Source: Bonia amplexicaulis
Taxonomy: Eukaryota > Streptophyta > Magnoliopsida > Poales > Poaceae
Assembly (NCBI GenBank): GCA_036346245.1
Contig: CM070735.1
Span: 6,156,432-6,220,431 of the forward strand
DNA length: 64,000 nucleotides
Reading direction: 5' to 3'
The notes below the pieces were generated by a model, which saw nothing but the letters and a program-made list of their open reading frames with translations, was not told the DNA's origin and did no database searches. A program made the position numbers and the translations under genes. Of the stretch, positions 31,083 to 42,863 are shown piece by piece (the stretch's first letter is position 1; each line of letters begins with the position of its first letter).

Positions 31083-33417
31083 AAACACAGCTCTGAAATC
31101 TTACTAATCCTACTTCATTGCACTTTAAATCGAGTAACAAAAAAAATCAAACTTGGTGAAGCAAAGTGTTAGATTATCGGAACGTTTTCCAGTAGAAACT
31201 TTGTGACGTCGTGGAGTTATATATGGTTTCCTGTGCGTACTTACTTGTGTGTGATGTACCGTGTGTGCCTGCCTCTAGCTTGTAATCAAAAAAAAAAAAT
31301 TTATCACAATGTGTTAGTAATTTCACAATCTCCGATCTGACTGTTCCGGAATCAATAGATGCGACCATGGCTCCGGCCGGCGACGGTGGAAAGCTTTCCC
31401 ACAAGGTCTTCCTCATCTATCGTTGATCCGTTGTCGATAAGGTGGATCATTCTCCAATGACTTGCGTTTTAAATTGCCCCACAAGTATTTAAGTTATGTA
31501 TTTAATTTTGTGTGGTGAAAGACAAAAAACCTCTCGAAAACATGTAAAGCCATGTGTCCCTTGTTTCTAGGAACTGGGAGGACGCCATGTCTTACGGTAC
31601 GAGACATGGCATTTCTCTCTCAAGTGGGTTTTTTTCAAAAAATTTAGACCTTCAGTACATGAATTTTTAATTTTAATTTTTTCCACAACCACAAAAACAG
31701 CAACAGACGACACATGTTATCTGTTGAGCTCCTGCATCATAGTAGGTACCTACAAAGCTAGAGAAGCTCGGCAGGATGACGTGTCGAGCTAGCCGGCCGC
31801 GGCAGGAAGAAGAATAATCACTCGATTAGTGAAAGCATGCCTAATTAGTGTAAAACACGATTAAGTTAAACAATATGCATGGCTGACGAGGCTAGGTTGC
31901 TCAGCAAGTGCTCATGCTGAGTTCGGCTTGCTTGACACGTGCGCTTGCCGAGCTCGTTTAGCTCGGTGGGTGTTTCTCGAGCTCGCCAAGCTCGACAGGT
32001 GCTGCCGTGATGGCTCCTTCCTTCCGAGCTAAGATAGCACGGTAGGTAATATGTGTTATCTGTCGTGACTGCCGAACTCAAATAGGGAGTTAAATTTATA
32101 AAAATGAAAGTTTGAAAGTTGAAATGAAAAAAGTGGCTACTGTGTCAGATACGAAGCACTCCCTCTCTTCTCTACTTTAGCCAAAATCTGACGTGGCCGG
32201 CATTTAAGTATGATTGAACTATGCAGTAATAGAGACGCCCGCAGTCATTTTCTTTGCAGTGCCTCTCCGCACTTTGTGGTTAACTAGAACATGGTTTTCT
32301 AGGCACGGTTAATCGGAGTAACATGCTAAAATCCGTGAACCAGAGGGAGATCAAGAAGGTATAATTAATTAAGCACGGCCAGTTTCAGGTCAGATTGCTC
32401 GGCAAATCTTCTAATTGCAAACCCTACAATTTGCCAAAAAACAACCAACAATCCTAACATTCAAACCCCAACTCATAAATTTAATCCATTTACTTAAAGA
32501 AATTGGAAGAATCAGGAAAAATTTAACAACAATATCCTATGTCGATTTAGAACTTAATCCATGCCGCCAAGTGCTCATGAGATGATCGACTGGCGATGAC
32601 GACCATGAGACGCGGTAGCCGACGGGTTGCAGCCTAGGCATCTGGGCTCTGGTAACCGGCGGCTACGAGCTTGTGATCAAACGAGAGTGTTGATTTTGCT
32701 TACACACGAGACGATACAAAGGGAGAGAACGAGAAGCGAGTGACTGGGGCAATGCGATACACGTGCGGTGCAGCTCTGCCTACTATCTTCACTTTGTAGT
32801 GTGGCTTTGCTAACCGAGGGCCTTAGGCTATGCATATGTCAGCTGGGCTGCAATTACGTGATCTAGGTTGCATATTCTAGGCCTTGATTAGTGTCTTCTT
32901 GGGCCCAGCTGAGAGAGCGCCGAGTGGAGCAGCGAGAGTTGGGAGGCCAAGAGCTTCAATCTTTAGAATGGCCAGATGTCTTTTAATTTAAACTAAAGAG
33001 ATCACATATAAATGTATACGGACTATACAATGGAAAAAGAAATTGGATCGATATCGTATGCACCACATGGCCTCTTCGGATCCGGCTGGTTCGGCTATGT
33101 TTGTGGGCCAAGGACCAATCTCACAATTGAAAAATTAAAAACAGAGCGTATTTTATAATCCATATTCGTTACTTTTTTTCAGAGGGAGAGGGGTGAGGGG
33201 GAAGATAAAGCAAACTTTTACTGAGGAATGGCGCAACCTGACGGCTTCACGCCATAACTCACAAATCACAATGGTTGGATTCTTGGATCACGATCCAAAT
33301 CGTGCGCGAATCAAGATCCCGTTCCCGCAAGACGAAACGGGCCCATACCCATGACTTGGCCCACTCTAACTGGGATTTGATTAGCCAATTTGGCCCAAGC
33401 AAATCGGCCGCGCTCGT
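31083..33417. other. Intergenic, ending in the 3' flank of the expansin gene
   Basis: No gene seen. 31890-32000 has repeated GAGCTCG/AGCTCGG words similar to those at the ends of the element at 35825, possibly a decayed relative. Confidence 0.35.
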
Positions 33418-34423
33418 CTAGAAGTTCGCATCGGACTGGTAGGTGCAGCCGAACTGCCAGTTGGCCGGCGCCACGTTGTACGCCGTGACGACGTTGCCGT
33501 CGTCCGTCTTCACCCGGAACGACAGGGCCTTGCCGGTGAGGTACGCGTTGCTCTGCCAGTTTTCCCCCCAGTTGCGGCTCATCGCCAGCCAGTCCGTGTC
33601 GGAGCCCTTGATCCACGCCGCCGACACCGCGCCGCTGCCGCCGACGTTGGTCAGCAGGACCAGCTCGAAGTAGTCGTGGCCGTTGATTCCGAACCGGATG
33701 CCCCCGCTCCTCCGGCACGGCGTCCGGGTGTACTTGACGGGGACAATGCCTGCCTTGTAGACGGCGATGGTCTCCCAGGCGGGCTGGGACATGTCGAAGT
33801 GCTGCCGTGGCGGGTTGCACCAGCCGCCGTCGTTGCTGGGCTCGTTGTAGTTGGGCGGGCAGAAATTGGTGGCCGTGACGGTGATGGAGGTGCCCGGCTT
33901 GCACCACTGCGTCTGGGACGCGTCGCAGGTGATGAGGTAGCACGCGCCGCACGAAGCGCCGTCGCCGTAGAGCGCCGTGCTCAGCGCCGTCGTCTGCGTC
34001 CCGTACCCGGCGCTGTACATGTCGCCGTACCCGCACGCCCCACCTGCATGGAAATGCAAATACGCGATTCGTCGTCATCGATCAGATTAAATTTAGCACA
34101 TGCTTACGTACTCCAAATTAAGAACAGTGGCAGAATGCAGTGTGCTTCTAGAGAATGCGTATGAATGCCACATGTATGCACCATGCAGAACTCAAAAATA
34201 AAAAAATACTTATAAGCACAGATCATGCAAATGTACTACAAATGAACTAAACGAGAAACCGCCCAAAAAAATACCAATTAGCGGATCAGCTGTTACCCAT
34301 GGTGCCGGATGCGTCGCTCCCGCCGTAGAACGTCGCGGTGGCCGCTGTCCACTGAGCCGCTGAACCGCCGAGCTGATGAGACACGCACAAGCTCAGAAAC
34401 AAGGCCAAGATCGCCTTCTCCAT
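33418..34423 (-). CDS. Alpha-expansin
   Basis: Two exons (34297-34423 and 33418-34043) with a GT-AG intron of 253 bases, giving 250 residues, the standard size. A signal peptide (MEKAILALFLSLCVSHQLGG) precedes the mature start QWTAATATFYGGSDASGTM. The first domain, a double-psi barrel related to GH45, has GGACGYGD, cysteine pairs, and the HFD motif at residues 124-126. The second, a grass-pollen-allergen-like binding domain, has RNWGENWQSNAYL and APANWQFG. Expansins loosen cell walls without hydrolysis at acid pH during growth. The intron position after ATMG is the one common in EXPA genes. Compared with typical members, WQFG is followed by C (often Q or S), an extra cysteine near the C-terminus. 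The frame is complete. Confidence 0.95.
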
Positions 34424-34516
34424 CTCCCGTAAACGCCGGCCGTCGAGTGCTTGGCTGCAAATAATTAAACTCTGTTGCCTTCATACACCAGCTAGCCTAC
34501 CGTGTCTTTCTCCAGG

Positions 34517-34526
34517 TACTTATAAG
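34517..34526 (-). promoter_or_regulatory. TATA-like element of the expansin gene
   Basis: The minus strand reads GCTTATAAGT about 95 bases before the start codon. Confidence 0.4.
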
Positions 34527-34740
34527 CATCCAACGGGCCGGATGATTGGCGAGGTGATCATGCATGCACAATATATGCATGCATGTGGCTTCCCTGTTTC
34601 TTTGATTTAATCGTGGATCACGCGTATGAACGCAGCTAAGCTGGTGGCTAATATTCCCACGAGACAGCCAATGAGCCGATTGCTTCAACTGATGAATCTT
34701 TGTGATGTGACATGGCTAATCCTCTGCGTGGACCAATATA
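34527..34740. other. Upstream region of the expansin gene
   Basis: Contains GCATGCATGC words. No gene. Confidence 0.35.
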
Positions 34741-34770
34741 TACGGTAGTGTATATATATATATATATATA

Positions 34771-35129
34771 GGAAAATTACATAAGGCACCTGGGTGCCTA
34801 GGCACCCACATCAAGAACCGTCCGATGCACGTGTATGATTAATAATTTTTTTTGAGTTTGGGTATGAAAATATTTTATACCCTTGATATGTTTATGGTAA
34901 GTAAGTTTTGAACTACTTTTGAGTTCAATGCGACTACAGTGAGTATATACTATAAAAATAGTTCAAACTAATTAAACTGAAGTTGAATTTAATTTTTTTC
35001 GGAGTTTGACATCTTAAATATTTTTTTTTATGGGTATATGAAGATACACACATCAAACGTTGCGAATCTCAAAGCAAATCAACGGGTATTGATATGGGTG
35101 CCTAGGCACCAGGGTGCATAAAACACTCG

Positions 35130-35131
<2 letters not shown>
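34771..35131. mobile_element. MITE of 361 bp inserted in a TA repeat
   Basis: The left end (GGAAAATTACATAAGGCACC) and the inverted right end (TGCATAAAACACTCGCC) frame a strong palindromic core, GGGTGCCTAGGCACCCA, present near both ends. Flanking DNA is (TA)n on both sides, consistent with a Stowaway-like TA target. Confidence 0.6.

Positions 35132-35194
<63 letters not shown>
35132..35194. repeat. (TA)n microsatellite, about 31 units
   Basis: Pure TA dinucleotide run beside the MITE. A shorter TA run (34750-34770) lies on the other side. Confidence 0.95.
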
Positions 35195-35198
<4 letters not shown>

Positions 35199-35816
35199 CG
35201 GTGGTTGTTCGTTGGAAGGGAGTTTCAATTCTTGTGAATCTGTGATCACGAGAGGACCCTGCCATTTTTGTGTGGTCCTCGGAGAACTCAGGAATATATC
35301 TCAAATATTATCGGAATTCGGAAAAGTTATACCCTTTGATCGTCGAACTGTAGAAGAAGCTTGCTTACTTTGGTAAAAAAAATGATGTTTTAGATATCAA
35401 CACGGTCTTAAAAAGATGATGTTTCAGATATCAACACGGTCTTCAAAATGTAACTTTGATCGATAGGTTATTCGGAGGAGAAAAGTGCTCTCGAGAGAAA
35501 TGGACGAAAAGTAGTCTTATGGGTGATGAATATGTACTGTTGTTAGCCATTAGGAAGTGCAAGTTCAGAGTTTTCTGAACTTCTGCTAGAAACATTGCTA
35601 AAGGTCGATTTTTTCCCCTGAAGAAAAGTAGTATACTGTTCATATGAGACTTGCTGTTCTTATTCTTTTTGCCAAGCAAGTGTATGGTACTAGCTTTCCT
35701 AACAAACAGAAGTTCATCACATGCCTGGCTCACCCTTTTGGCATTCCCCACATATGTTTACTTCAGAAATCCAGGAGTTCAGACACGCTGCAACTGCAAT
35801 ATTATTCTCTAGAATA
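35195..35816. other. Intergenic
   Basis: A 37-base segment with GATGTTTCAGATATCAACACGGTCTT is partly duplicated (35378-35408 and 35416-35446). No gene. Confidence 0.4.
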
Positions 35817-35824
35817 ATTCAGGG

Positions 35825-36741
35825 TAGGGCTATAAACAAACCAAGTTGAGCAAACTTAGACTGCCAGGCTCGAGCTCAATAAAAGCTCGAGCTGAGCTCG
35901 AGTGAGCCTAAGTTGACGGTCGACCTTTGAACTCAGCTCGAGCTCGACTCGGACGAAGCTCAAGCTCGCCCCGACAAAGATCATTTAGGCTCGGTAAGAC
36001 ACGACTTCATATTTTCATAAAAAAATTCATTCTCATATGGACGGACAGGGCAATCACGAAACAAACAAATTAGTTAATAAAGGGGAAGAAAGGAGAGGGA
36101 AAAACTCACCGGAGACCATGAAAGTTGGGGTTTTGTTGGCACTAGGGGCAGCCAGAGGAGGTGCTGGAGGTTAGGGCTAGAGGAGGCGCAGGGGGCCAGA
36201 GGAGGCACAAGGGGTCGGGGGTGGAGGAGGCGCAGGAAGGTCGAAGGAGGCGCAAGGACTAGGGGGCCAGAGGAGGCGCAGGGGATCGGAGCCGAGGCTG
36301 GAGGAGGTGCAGGGGTAGGGCGGGAGGAGGCGTAGGGGGCCAGAGTCGGGGCCGGAGGAGGTGTAGCCGTGCAGGGGTCGGGCGTATGGCTCAGATCTAA
36401 TGCCTGGTGGTGGTGGGGAAATTTGGAGAGTAGTAGACCAGTAGGAGTGGGGTGGGGATTAGGGAGTGGGATCTGGGGACTAGGGCTGGGGTTCGAATGA
36501 GTAAGCCGGTGGGGTGGTCTGGTCGCCTTGCCCATAGACCATAGTCTTATCTTGAGGACATGAGGGCTGATTGACTGAGGAGCCGAGCTTTGGTCGGATT
36601 ATTCGAGTTTGGCTCGAACAGACTCGTGAGCTCACGGTGAGGCTCGAGCTTGGCTCGATATAAGCTTGAGCCGAGCTTGAATCGAGTCTAAACTGGGCCA
36701 AACTCGAGTAGTTCATAAGCCTCAAGCTTTTTTACGGCCTA
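35825..36741. mobile_element. hAT-like element, 917 bp
   Basis: The ends TAGGGCTATAAAC and the inverted TAGGCCGTAAAAAAG are flanked by ATTCAGGG (35817-35824) and ATTCAAGG (36742-36749), an eight-base target duplication with one mismatch. Subterminal arrays of GCTCGAG/CTCGAGCT words are present at both ends. The middle (36100-36400) is a purine-rich array (GGAGGCGCAGGGG), giving a low-complexity proline-rich frame on the minus strand that I do not regard as a gene. No transposase is seen. Confidence 0.65.
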
Positions 36742-36749
36742 ATTCAAGG

Positions 36750-37477
36750 TGTATATATAATCATAACTTTGTTTTTCTTTCTGCAAATGAGACTTCCCCT
36801 TCATGCATTAATTTCTTTTGAAAAAATCCATTGCCCCTCAAGTGAACAACAAACTGGAAGACGTGCATCTCAATCATTTGACGAAGATAAGGATTCTGTT
36901 GTGATTCCTAGACATTCTGGCTCGGATTAGTTAATTTAGAGGCCATTCCCTGTGCTGTAGGCACAGTAGACAAAGCCATGCAAATCATTATGTAATGATC
37001 TAATCAAGCTGACCTGGACTAAACTCAAAAGGTAATAGTGTCATTATGTCATATGGTTTACAGATAGAATCACCGACTGCGTTCCTTTTGCTTGTGGTTT
37101 TGGCTGTGGCAGGTAGTTTTTAGCCATAACACGAGCGTTTATACAAATAAATCGAATACCGATAAACCGCTCTGAAACGGTGACTTAGAAGCCATCTCAT
37201 TAATTTGTTTAAGAGAAGCTATAAACAATAAGGACGAGGCATCCTCTTCTTGCCAAATGATTGAGCTAATGAAGACCAACAAATTGTTCTCCCCTGCAAC
37301 TTATTACAAGAAGCACCTACCACGTTCTGCAGGTCACTCTTACACAAGGATCACCAAGAAGACACGACACCATCACACTCGCTGACAAAAGCTTAATAAT
37401 TATAGAATCACAAGCAAACCAATAAACCAACCAATGCAACTTGAAAGGAAAAGTCTGAGACTTCGTTTCTCCGTGAC
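36750..37477. other. Intergenic; 3' flank of the germin-like gene
   Basis: 37080-37215 resembles a short MITE-like repeat also present near 55200-55430 (TTTTGGCTGTGG, then CGAATACCGATAAACCGCTCTG). No gene. Confidence 0.4.
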
Positions 37478-39719
37478 CTAGCTCTTCTTGGGGGCAAACT
37501 TGGCCTTGATCTTGTCCACCTCCTCGGTGCCGATCTGGAAGGCCTTGGCGAGGACGCCGTCAGGCACCTCCGGCGAGGCCCCGAAGAGCGTCATGGCGAT
37601 GGACTGCGTGCCGGGGAGCTGGCTGTTGAAGGCGGAGATGACGGCGGCGGGCTTGTCGGCGTTGTTCTTCTGGAAGTGCACGAGGCCGCGCGGGAAGGCG
37701 AAGGCGTCGCCCTGGTAGATGGTCTTGGTGAAGAGCTTGTTGGCGGTGGTGATGAAGCCGACGTCGAGCTCGCCGTAGAGGACGAAGACGAACTCGGTGG
37801 CGCGCGGGTGGGTGTGCGGCGGGTTGAGCCCGCCGGGGGCGTAGTCGATGCGGGCGAGGGAGACGCCGAGGGTGTTGAGGCCGGGCACCTTCTCGACGTT
37901 GGCGCCGGTGACGACGGAGCCGGCGGTGTTGTTGGTGGCGCCGGGATTGGCGAGGATGCTGGTGAAGAAGTCCTCCGCCGTCGCGTTCGCCTTGCACGGG
38001 AACCCGTTCACCTTCACCTCTGCGCGTGCAAACGGGTAAGGTATCTTGCGCTGCGTGAACCTTCGTGCGTGCCGTCTGATTGGCCATGTGGACGGTTCAG
38101 ATTGGACCACCCGCTAGGCCAGTCGGTCAGTGTGAGACAGCACGCACCGACTCACATTGCATAAGACGAAATTTACCTAGGAACTAGTTCCTAGTTAGAG
38201 ATCTATGTACTGTAACGAAGTTATAAAAATAATGAAATAAAATTTACTGTCTAATTAATTTCACATATCAAATATTGAAGAGCAAGTGAACAAGAGAAAA
38301 GTAGCCAGAATGCGCGAGAGGATAGAAAAAGTGGAAGGGTTGGACGATTGTATCATGGGAGAGAGGAGAAGAGAGACGAATAATCCAGATCAAATCGAAT
38401 AACCGAAAAAAAGAAAGAATGGACTAACCATCAACTCACACTTTCATAATTTCTCTTGGAATTTGGAACGGCAGAGGATACGATGCACGCCGCAGAAGAC
38501 TGAAGAGTAAAATGCGAGGGAATCTTCAATAGAAATCTGCACATGCTCTGTACGGTTCTATGTTCTCTGAGAAGGCCGCAAGGACGCCTTTTCCAGGTGC
38601 ACTCCATAATCAGTACAAGTACGCTATAATTCATTCATGATATGGATGGTGGCACATGAAAACTGAGGCGGACAGCTTAACCAAAATGGAAATTCGAAGA
38701 AGAAATTAACCGTCAAACTACAGCAAGGAAGTCACTTAACAATGACTAACTAGTCTTATGTGCTAAGCTATCAAACGAGTCATGGATTATCGCAAAAAAA
38801 AGAGAGAGAGAAACGAGTTCTGGATATACAGCAGATGATATGATCTTCTAAATGCCCTGTTTCAACTGGTTGGTTGGGGGAAATGACGAATTGAGGATTT
38901 TTAAAACCCAATTCTATAATTTTGAACCTGAAGTTAAGTCACAGTTCAAACATGACCTTTGATCCAGTATTGGTTGCAAGTTTGGAACTCTTTCAAGTAG
39001 AATAATTGTTTTGAGACTAATTACAGTTAGTGTTTTGAAAGGAAACTCTGATCCTAGATTTTGAACAAGCTCAACTGTCTAGTTCCACCCATCCTCATCT
39101 GTGCACTCTACTAGTACATCCTACCATTAACTATTAACTACCAAACGTGAATTCTATCCTACTTCACACATGACAAAAGCGTATATCCGTCCGTCTTCAA
39201 CGCGGAGCCGAAGTCTGAAGCGCGCTCGCAGTCAGCAAGCATTTGCCCTCAGTACACAACTAGCCGTCCTACCTTCAAAATGAAATTAGACGTCCGTACG
39301 AATCGGTTGCGAAACAAAGAGGACAGTCGGTTCGCACAATCATGGACTAGTTTTTTTTTCTTTCAAAAAAGGAAATAGAAAAGTAGTAAACTGAAACTGT
39401 TTATGCCTGTCCACTGAGAATCTTGAGAAAAGTTTGCTCATGGGGCACCTAACAGAGTAACAGCTAGGAGGATTATAGCCTGGCAAGTCAGGTGTTCTGA
39501 CAATCATACACAAGCTATGCTCACTGCTGAAAGCCTGAAAGATCTGCAAAGCTGAACCGCAGGAAGGTATTCGGCAAGAATCGTGAGATTACCGGAGTTG
39601 AGGTCGGCGACGCAGATGTCCTGGAGGTAGTCCGGGTCGCCGGCGAGCGCCGGCGCGGCGAGGACAAGCGCCACCGCAACCACCCCAAGAAACAGGGAGG
39701 AGCAAGACCCGGCCATCAT
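37478..39719 (-). CDS. Germin-like protein (cupin), two exons
   Basis: Exon 1 (39593-39719) and exon 2 (37478-38019) join in phase 1 across a 1,573-bp GT-AG intron, giving 222 residues. Exon 1 has the signal peptide (MMAGSCSSLFLGVVAVALVL to about residue 27) and DPDYLQDICVADLNS. Exon 2 starts EVKVNGFPCK. C36 and C51 form the conserved germin disulphide pair. Germin box 1 (GLNPPHTHPRATE) provides H111, H113 and E118; box 2 (GDAFAFPRGLVHFQ) provides H157. All metal ligands are present. Germin-like proteins are apoplastic manganese-binding hexamers, some with superoxide dismutase or oxalate oxidase activity; grass clusters contribute to fungal resistance. Which activity applies here cannot be told. 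The second ATG (39716) is an equally possible start. Confidence 0.93.
38020..39592 (-). other. Large intron of the germin-like gene
   Basis: Most germin-like introns I know are around 100 bases, so 1.57 kb is long. I see no element with defined ends inside it. Confidence 0.5.
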
Positions 39720-39871
39720 TTTGCCCAGCTCGCTAGCTCTAGCCTCTGCCTGACCTGTTCCACGGCTGCAATTATGCAACTCGCCTTCTCTCTGTGCCCT
39801 TCTGCTCACTGCTCGCTGATGGCTGCCGCTGTTGACTCCACCGGATGCTGAGCAGGCACAGAGGAACCTGC

Positions 39872-39882
39872 TACTTATAGTT
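39872..39882 (-). promoter_or_regulatory. TATA-like element of the germin-like gene
   Basis: The minus strand reads CTATAAGTAGC, about 155 bases upstream of the start codon. Confidence 0.5.
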
Positions 39883-40104
39883 GGGAAAAGAGTGAGCCAG
39901 ATGAGGAGAAAAGATTGGGCCGGAAGAAGAGCGAAGTGAGTGTGAATCAAGGAGGGTGGTTGTGTGCGTTGCAAGTACTTTCAGCTCAAGCAAAGAGACG
40001 TGGTGCGATTTTAGGCCTTGGTGATTGGTCACCGGCTCATTGGGGTTAGATCGATTGCTTAGGGCGATTAACTGCGTGGCATTTTTTTTTTCAAAACCAG
40101 AAAA

Positions 40105-40152
40105 CCTGGAAGCCATTGGGTTCGATAAACCTGAAAGCCATTGGGTTCGATA
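40105..40152 (+). repeat. 25-bp tandem duplication
   Basis: CCTGGAAGCCATTGGGTTCG and its near copy CCTGAAAGCCATTGGGTTCG lie 25 bases apart, immediately left of the next element. Confidence 0.8.
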
Positions 40153-40153
40153 C

Positions 40154-41117
40154 TATAATGCATAGTCCTCACATTACCTTTATTAAAGAGAGTTGTCGCT
40201 TGCTCTCACCGCAGATTTTTAGGCAGCGTGGATACACGTGGGTGCCAACGTGGCTCCCCTACACAACATACATTTGCAACATACTTTTGTTACACTGTTG
40301 TGTGGGTAAAAATTGGTATTACTTCTAGGCTATTAGCTTTTTAGCATTTAGTCCGGTGTGCAGTGAAATCCTAGATCCACCACTGGAGGACGTGGTGGGT
40401 AGATCTACCACAATCTCTCCCAGATGTGGTGCCCATAGCCAGATCCACCTCGACCCCACCGATCCGCATCACCGGTGCCTACACGAGGGGGATTAGGGTG
40501 GGATGGTGACACAGGAGGCGGCCTGGAGCAGCGGCGATGGTAGGAAGGTTGAGGAGGGGGAGGGCACCAATGGCAGTGAGAGGAGGGCCGCCAAGATGAA
40601 GAGGAACATGGCAACAAAGGCGGAAGGACCGAGCAATCCGTCGAAACCCTAGCCTCCACCGAGCCGCTTTCAGCCTCGTGCACTACCTAGTCTCTCTCTC
40701 CCCCGTAGATCCTAAGCCACGCCGCCTCCCGTACATCTTTTCCAGCAGCGGCGGTGCGGCGGAAGGACCGGGGATAGGGGTGAGCAACGCGAGTGGGGAG
40801 GGTGAGAGAGAGGAGAGCGAGGGAGGTGGCGTGGGGCACTGGGGCGAGAGCAAGCAAGAGAGGGGAGAAGGCGATTGAGTGGGCTAGGGTTTCATGGCCG
40901 AAGCACTCGATCTGGGCTGTCCATTTGCCTTCGTGTCCTGCAATCCAATGGTCGGAGATCGCCGCACCACCTAAGCCAGCTTGGTTTGCTGCGCTTTGGC
41001 TGGGCAGGGGAGCCACGCGTCGGCACCCGCGTGTGTCCACGCCGCCCAAAATTCTGTGGTGAGAGCAAATGACAACTCTATTCAATAAAGGTAATGTGAG
41101 AAGGACTATGCATTATA
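40154..41117. mobile_element. Long-TIR element (Mutator-like), 964 bp
   Basis: The left end TATAATGCATAGTCC...ACATTACCTTTATT pairs with the inverted right end over about 90 bases (AATAAAGGTAATGTGAGAAGG, ACTATGCATTATA). The interior is GC-rich with a GAGAGAGAGA block and a segment shared in reverse with 59730-60190. No target duplication is clear. Bases 40267-40385 (TTGTTACACTGTTGTGTGGG and onward) recur at 42207-42325. Confidence 0.6.
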
Positions 41118-41245
41118 CACTACCATAGAAGTATAGAAGTATATAGCATTCATCAAGGTAATATCAGTTTCTTGCTCTCTCGTAGTCTATCTACATTTTT
41201 AAAATTTTTAAATACATATATACTTGCTGTATCGTTGTATCCTTG

Positions 41246-42097
41246 TGACGAGGATAGAATAATTCTCAAGTTATTACGTATATTCCTTGAATATACCCCT
41301 TATTAGTAGGGGAGAAGTCCCTCAGGATAGTCATATGTCCTACTACGACTACTCCCTGGTTGTAAGTCCTTCTACGACCACGTAGTCGTATGTCCTACTG
41401 CGACTACTCCATGGTCGTAAGTCCTTTTACAACCACGTAATCGTATGTCTTACTGCGACTACTCCCTAGTCGTAAGTCTTTCTACGACCACGTAGTCGTA
41501 AGTCTTACTGCGTCTACTCCCTGGTCGTAAGTCCTTCGATGACCATGTAGTCGTAAGTTGTCTTGTGACCATCTTATAGTCGCGGACCTTCCTGCGACCA
41601 ACCTATCTTTGACTAACTTGTCTACGACGAACAATAGCATCATGAATTTGTCTGATAAGGTAGTTAGAACGTGCATTTTCCAATAGCCGTACACGATCTC
41701 TCTCTAACAACAACTGCTACATGGAGAACGGCCTTTTACGTCTTTCTGATAGTAACTTCCGTCAGGCAGTTATCATCCAAAGCGTTGAGGTGTCTTCTGG
41801 CATGGGACAACTGTCATTGCTTTACTGGCTATATAAAGGTTAACACCAAAGAGAAAAGGGAGGCATTCTAATCGAAGGAGGAGATAGCGCTAGCCATTCG
41901 CATAATTCTCTGTTGTAATTCCTCTGTCTAGCAATTAGTAATCACACAGAACGTAGGGTTATTATTCTCTCAGGAGAAGACCCGAACCTGGATAAATTTT
42001 CATGTGTCTTTACTCTGTATATGCATACACCGGGTCTTCTAAGAGTTTTCCCGAATCTAAACAAATCATACGTAAGATCGATATTAAAACGTCGACA
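41246..42097 (+). mobile_element. Gypsy solo LTR, 852 bp, with target duplication
   Basis: It begins TGACGAGGATAGAATAATTC and ends ATTAAAACGTCGACA. CCTTG lies directly on both sides (41241-41245 and 42098-42102), so the LTR is complete and the internal part was lost by LTR-LTR recombination. 41330-41570 is an array of about 60-bp units alternating GTCGTAAGTCCTTCTACGAC with CACGTAGTCGTATGTC. A CTATATAAAGG box at 41830 is the likely promoter. Confidence 0.9.
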
Positions 42098-42102
42098 CCT
42101 TG

Positions 42103-42459
42103 TTTTTACAAAATATCGTATCGCGGTATCGTCGTATCCTTGTTTTTACCATGTTTTTCTTATTATGTTGTATGTTGAAGCATTGGGCTAAAGTTTCGTG
42201 TCAATGATATATTTGTGCCATACTTTTGTTACGCTGTTGTGTGGGTAAAAATTGACGTTACTTCTAGGCTGCTAGCCTTTTAGCATTTAGCTCGGGGCGC
42301 GGTGAAATCCTGGATTCGCCATTGTGTGTTCGGATGAAGCTAAGCCATGGGTTATGGTAGCTACAGTAGTACATGTTGCTTTAATGAAGACAAACATAGC
42401 ATAATCTCGAGAAGATAGCGATGGCGTACCTCAGAAAAAATTCTTAGTTTAGTGATTTA
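42103..42459. other. Intergenic with a dispersed repeat
   Basis: 42207-42325 matches 40267-40385 closely, so the two copies sit either side of the solo LTR. Confidence 0.55.
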
Positions 42460-42761
42460 GGCCCGTTTGTATTGGCTTCTGCTTAGAAAAACTAAAAGCT
42501 AATACAAACACCTGATTTCTTGAAACGCTTCTCTACTAATCTTGCTACTGTCTCACATCGAGGATAAGTCAGGGTGTCACGGGTGCATCACCCACCCTAC
42601 TCATCTCGCTCATGTCATACACACACGTCTCTCTTTCACTTTTTGTACCATTCGCTTCCTCCTTCTAAAAGTCGCTTCTTCTAGCCACTACTATTCATTT
42701 TCAGTCAAAAGTCATAAGCCACATCCAAAAACCATTAGTAAAAGCCAATACAAACACCCTC
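42460..42761. mobile_element. Tourist-like MITE, about 302 bp
   Basis: GGCCCGTTTGTATTGGCTTC and the inverted right end AAAGCCAATACAAACACCCTC are flanked by TTA on both sides (42457-42459 and 42762-42764). Confidence 0.6.
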
Positions 42762-42863
42762 TTACTCCAACTATCAAGCTTTTCAAATATCAGAATAACC
42801 CATTACGCTGTTGTGAACTACTATTAATATAAATCTTATCTGAAAGGCTGTGGGTCATGTGAT

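Noticed and set aside
36074..36535. Proline-rich 153-codon minus-strand frame
   Set aside because: It is the translation of a purine-rich short-period array inside a hAT element, with no conserved domain.
41330..41570. Regularly spaced palindromic repeats that at first resemble a CRISPR array
   Set aside because: The units are diverged, the spacers are not unique, and the array is internal to a plant solo LTR with a target duplication.
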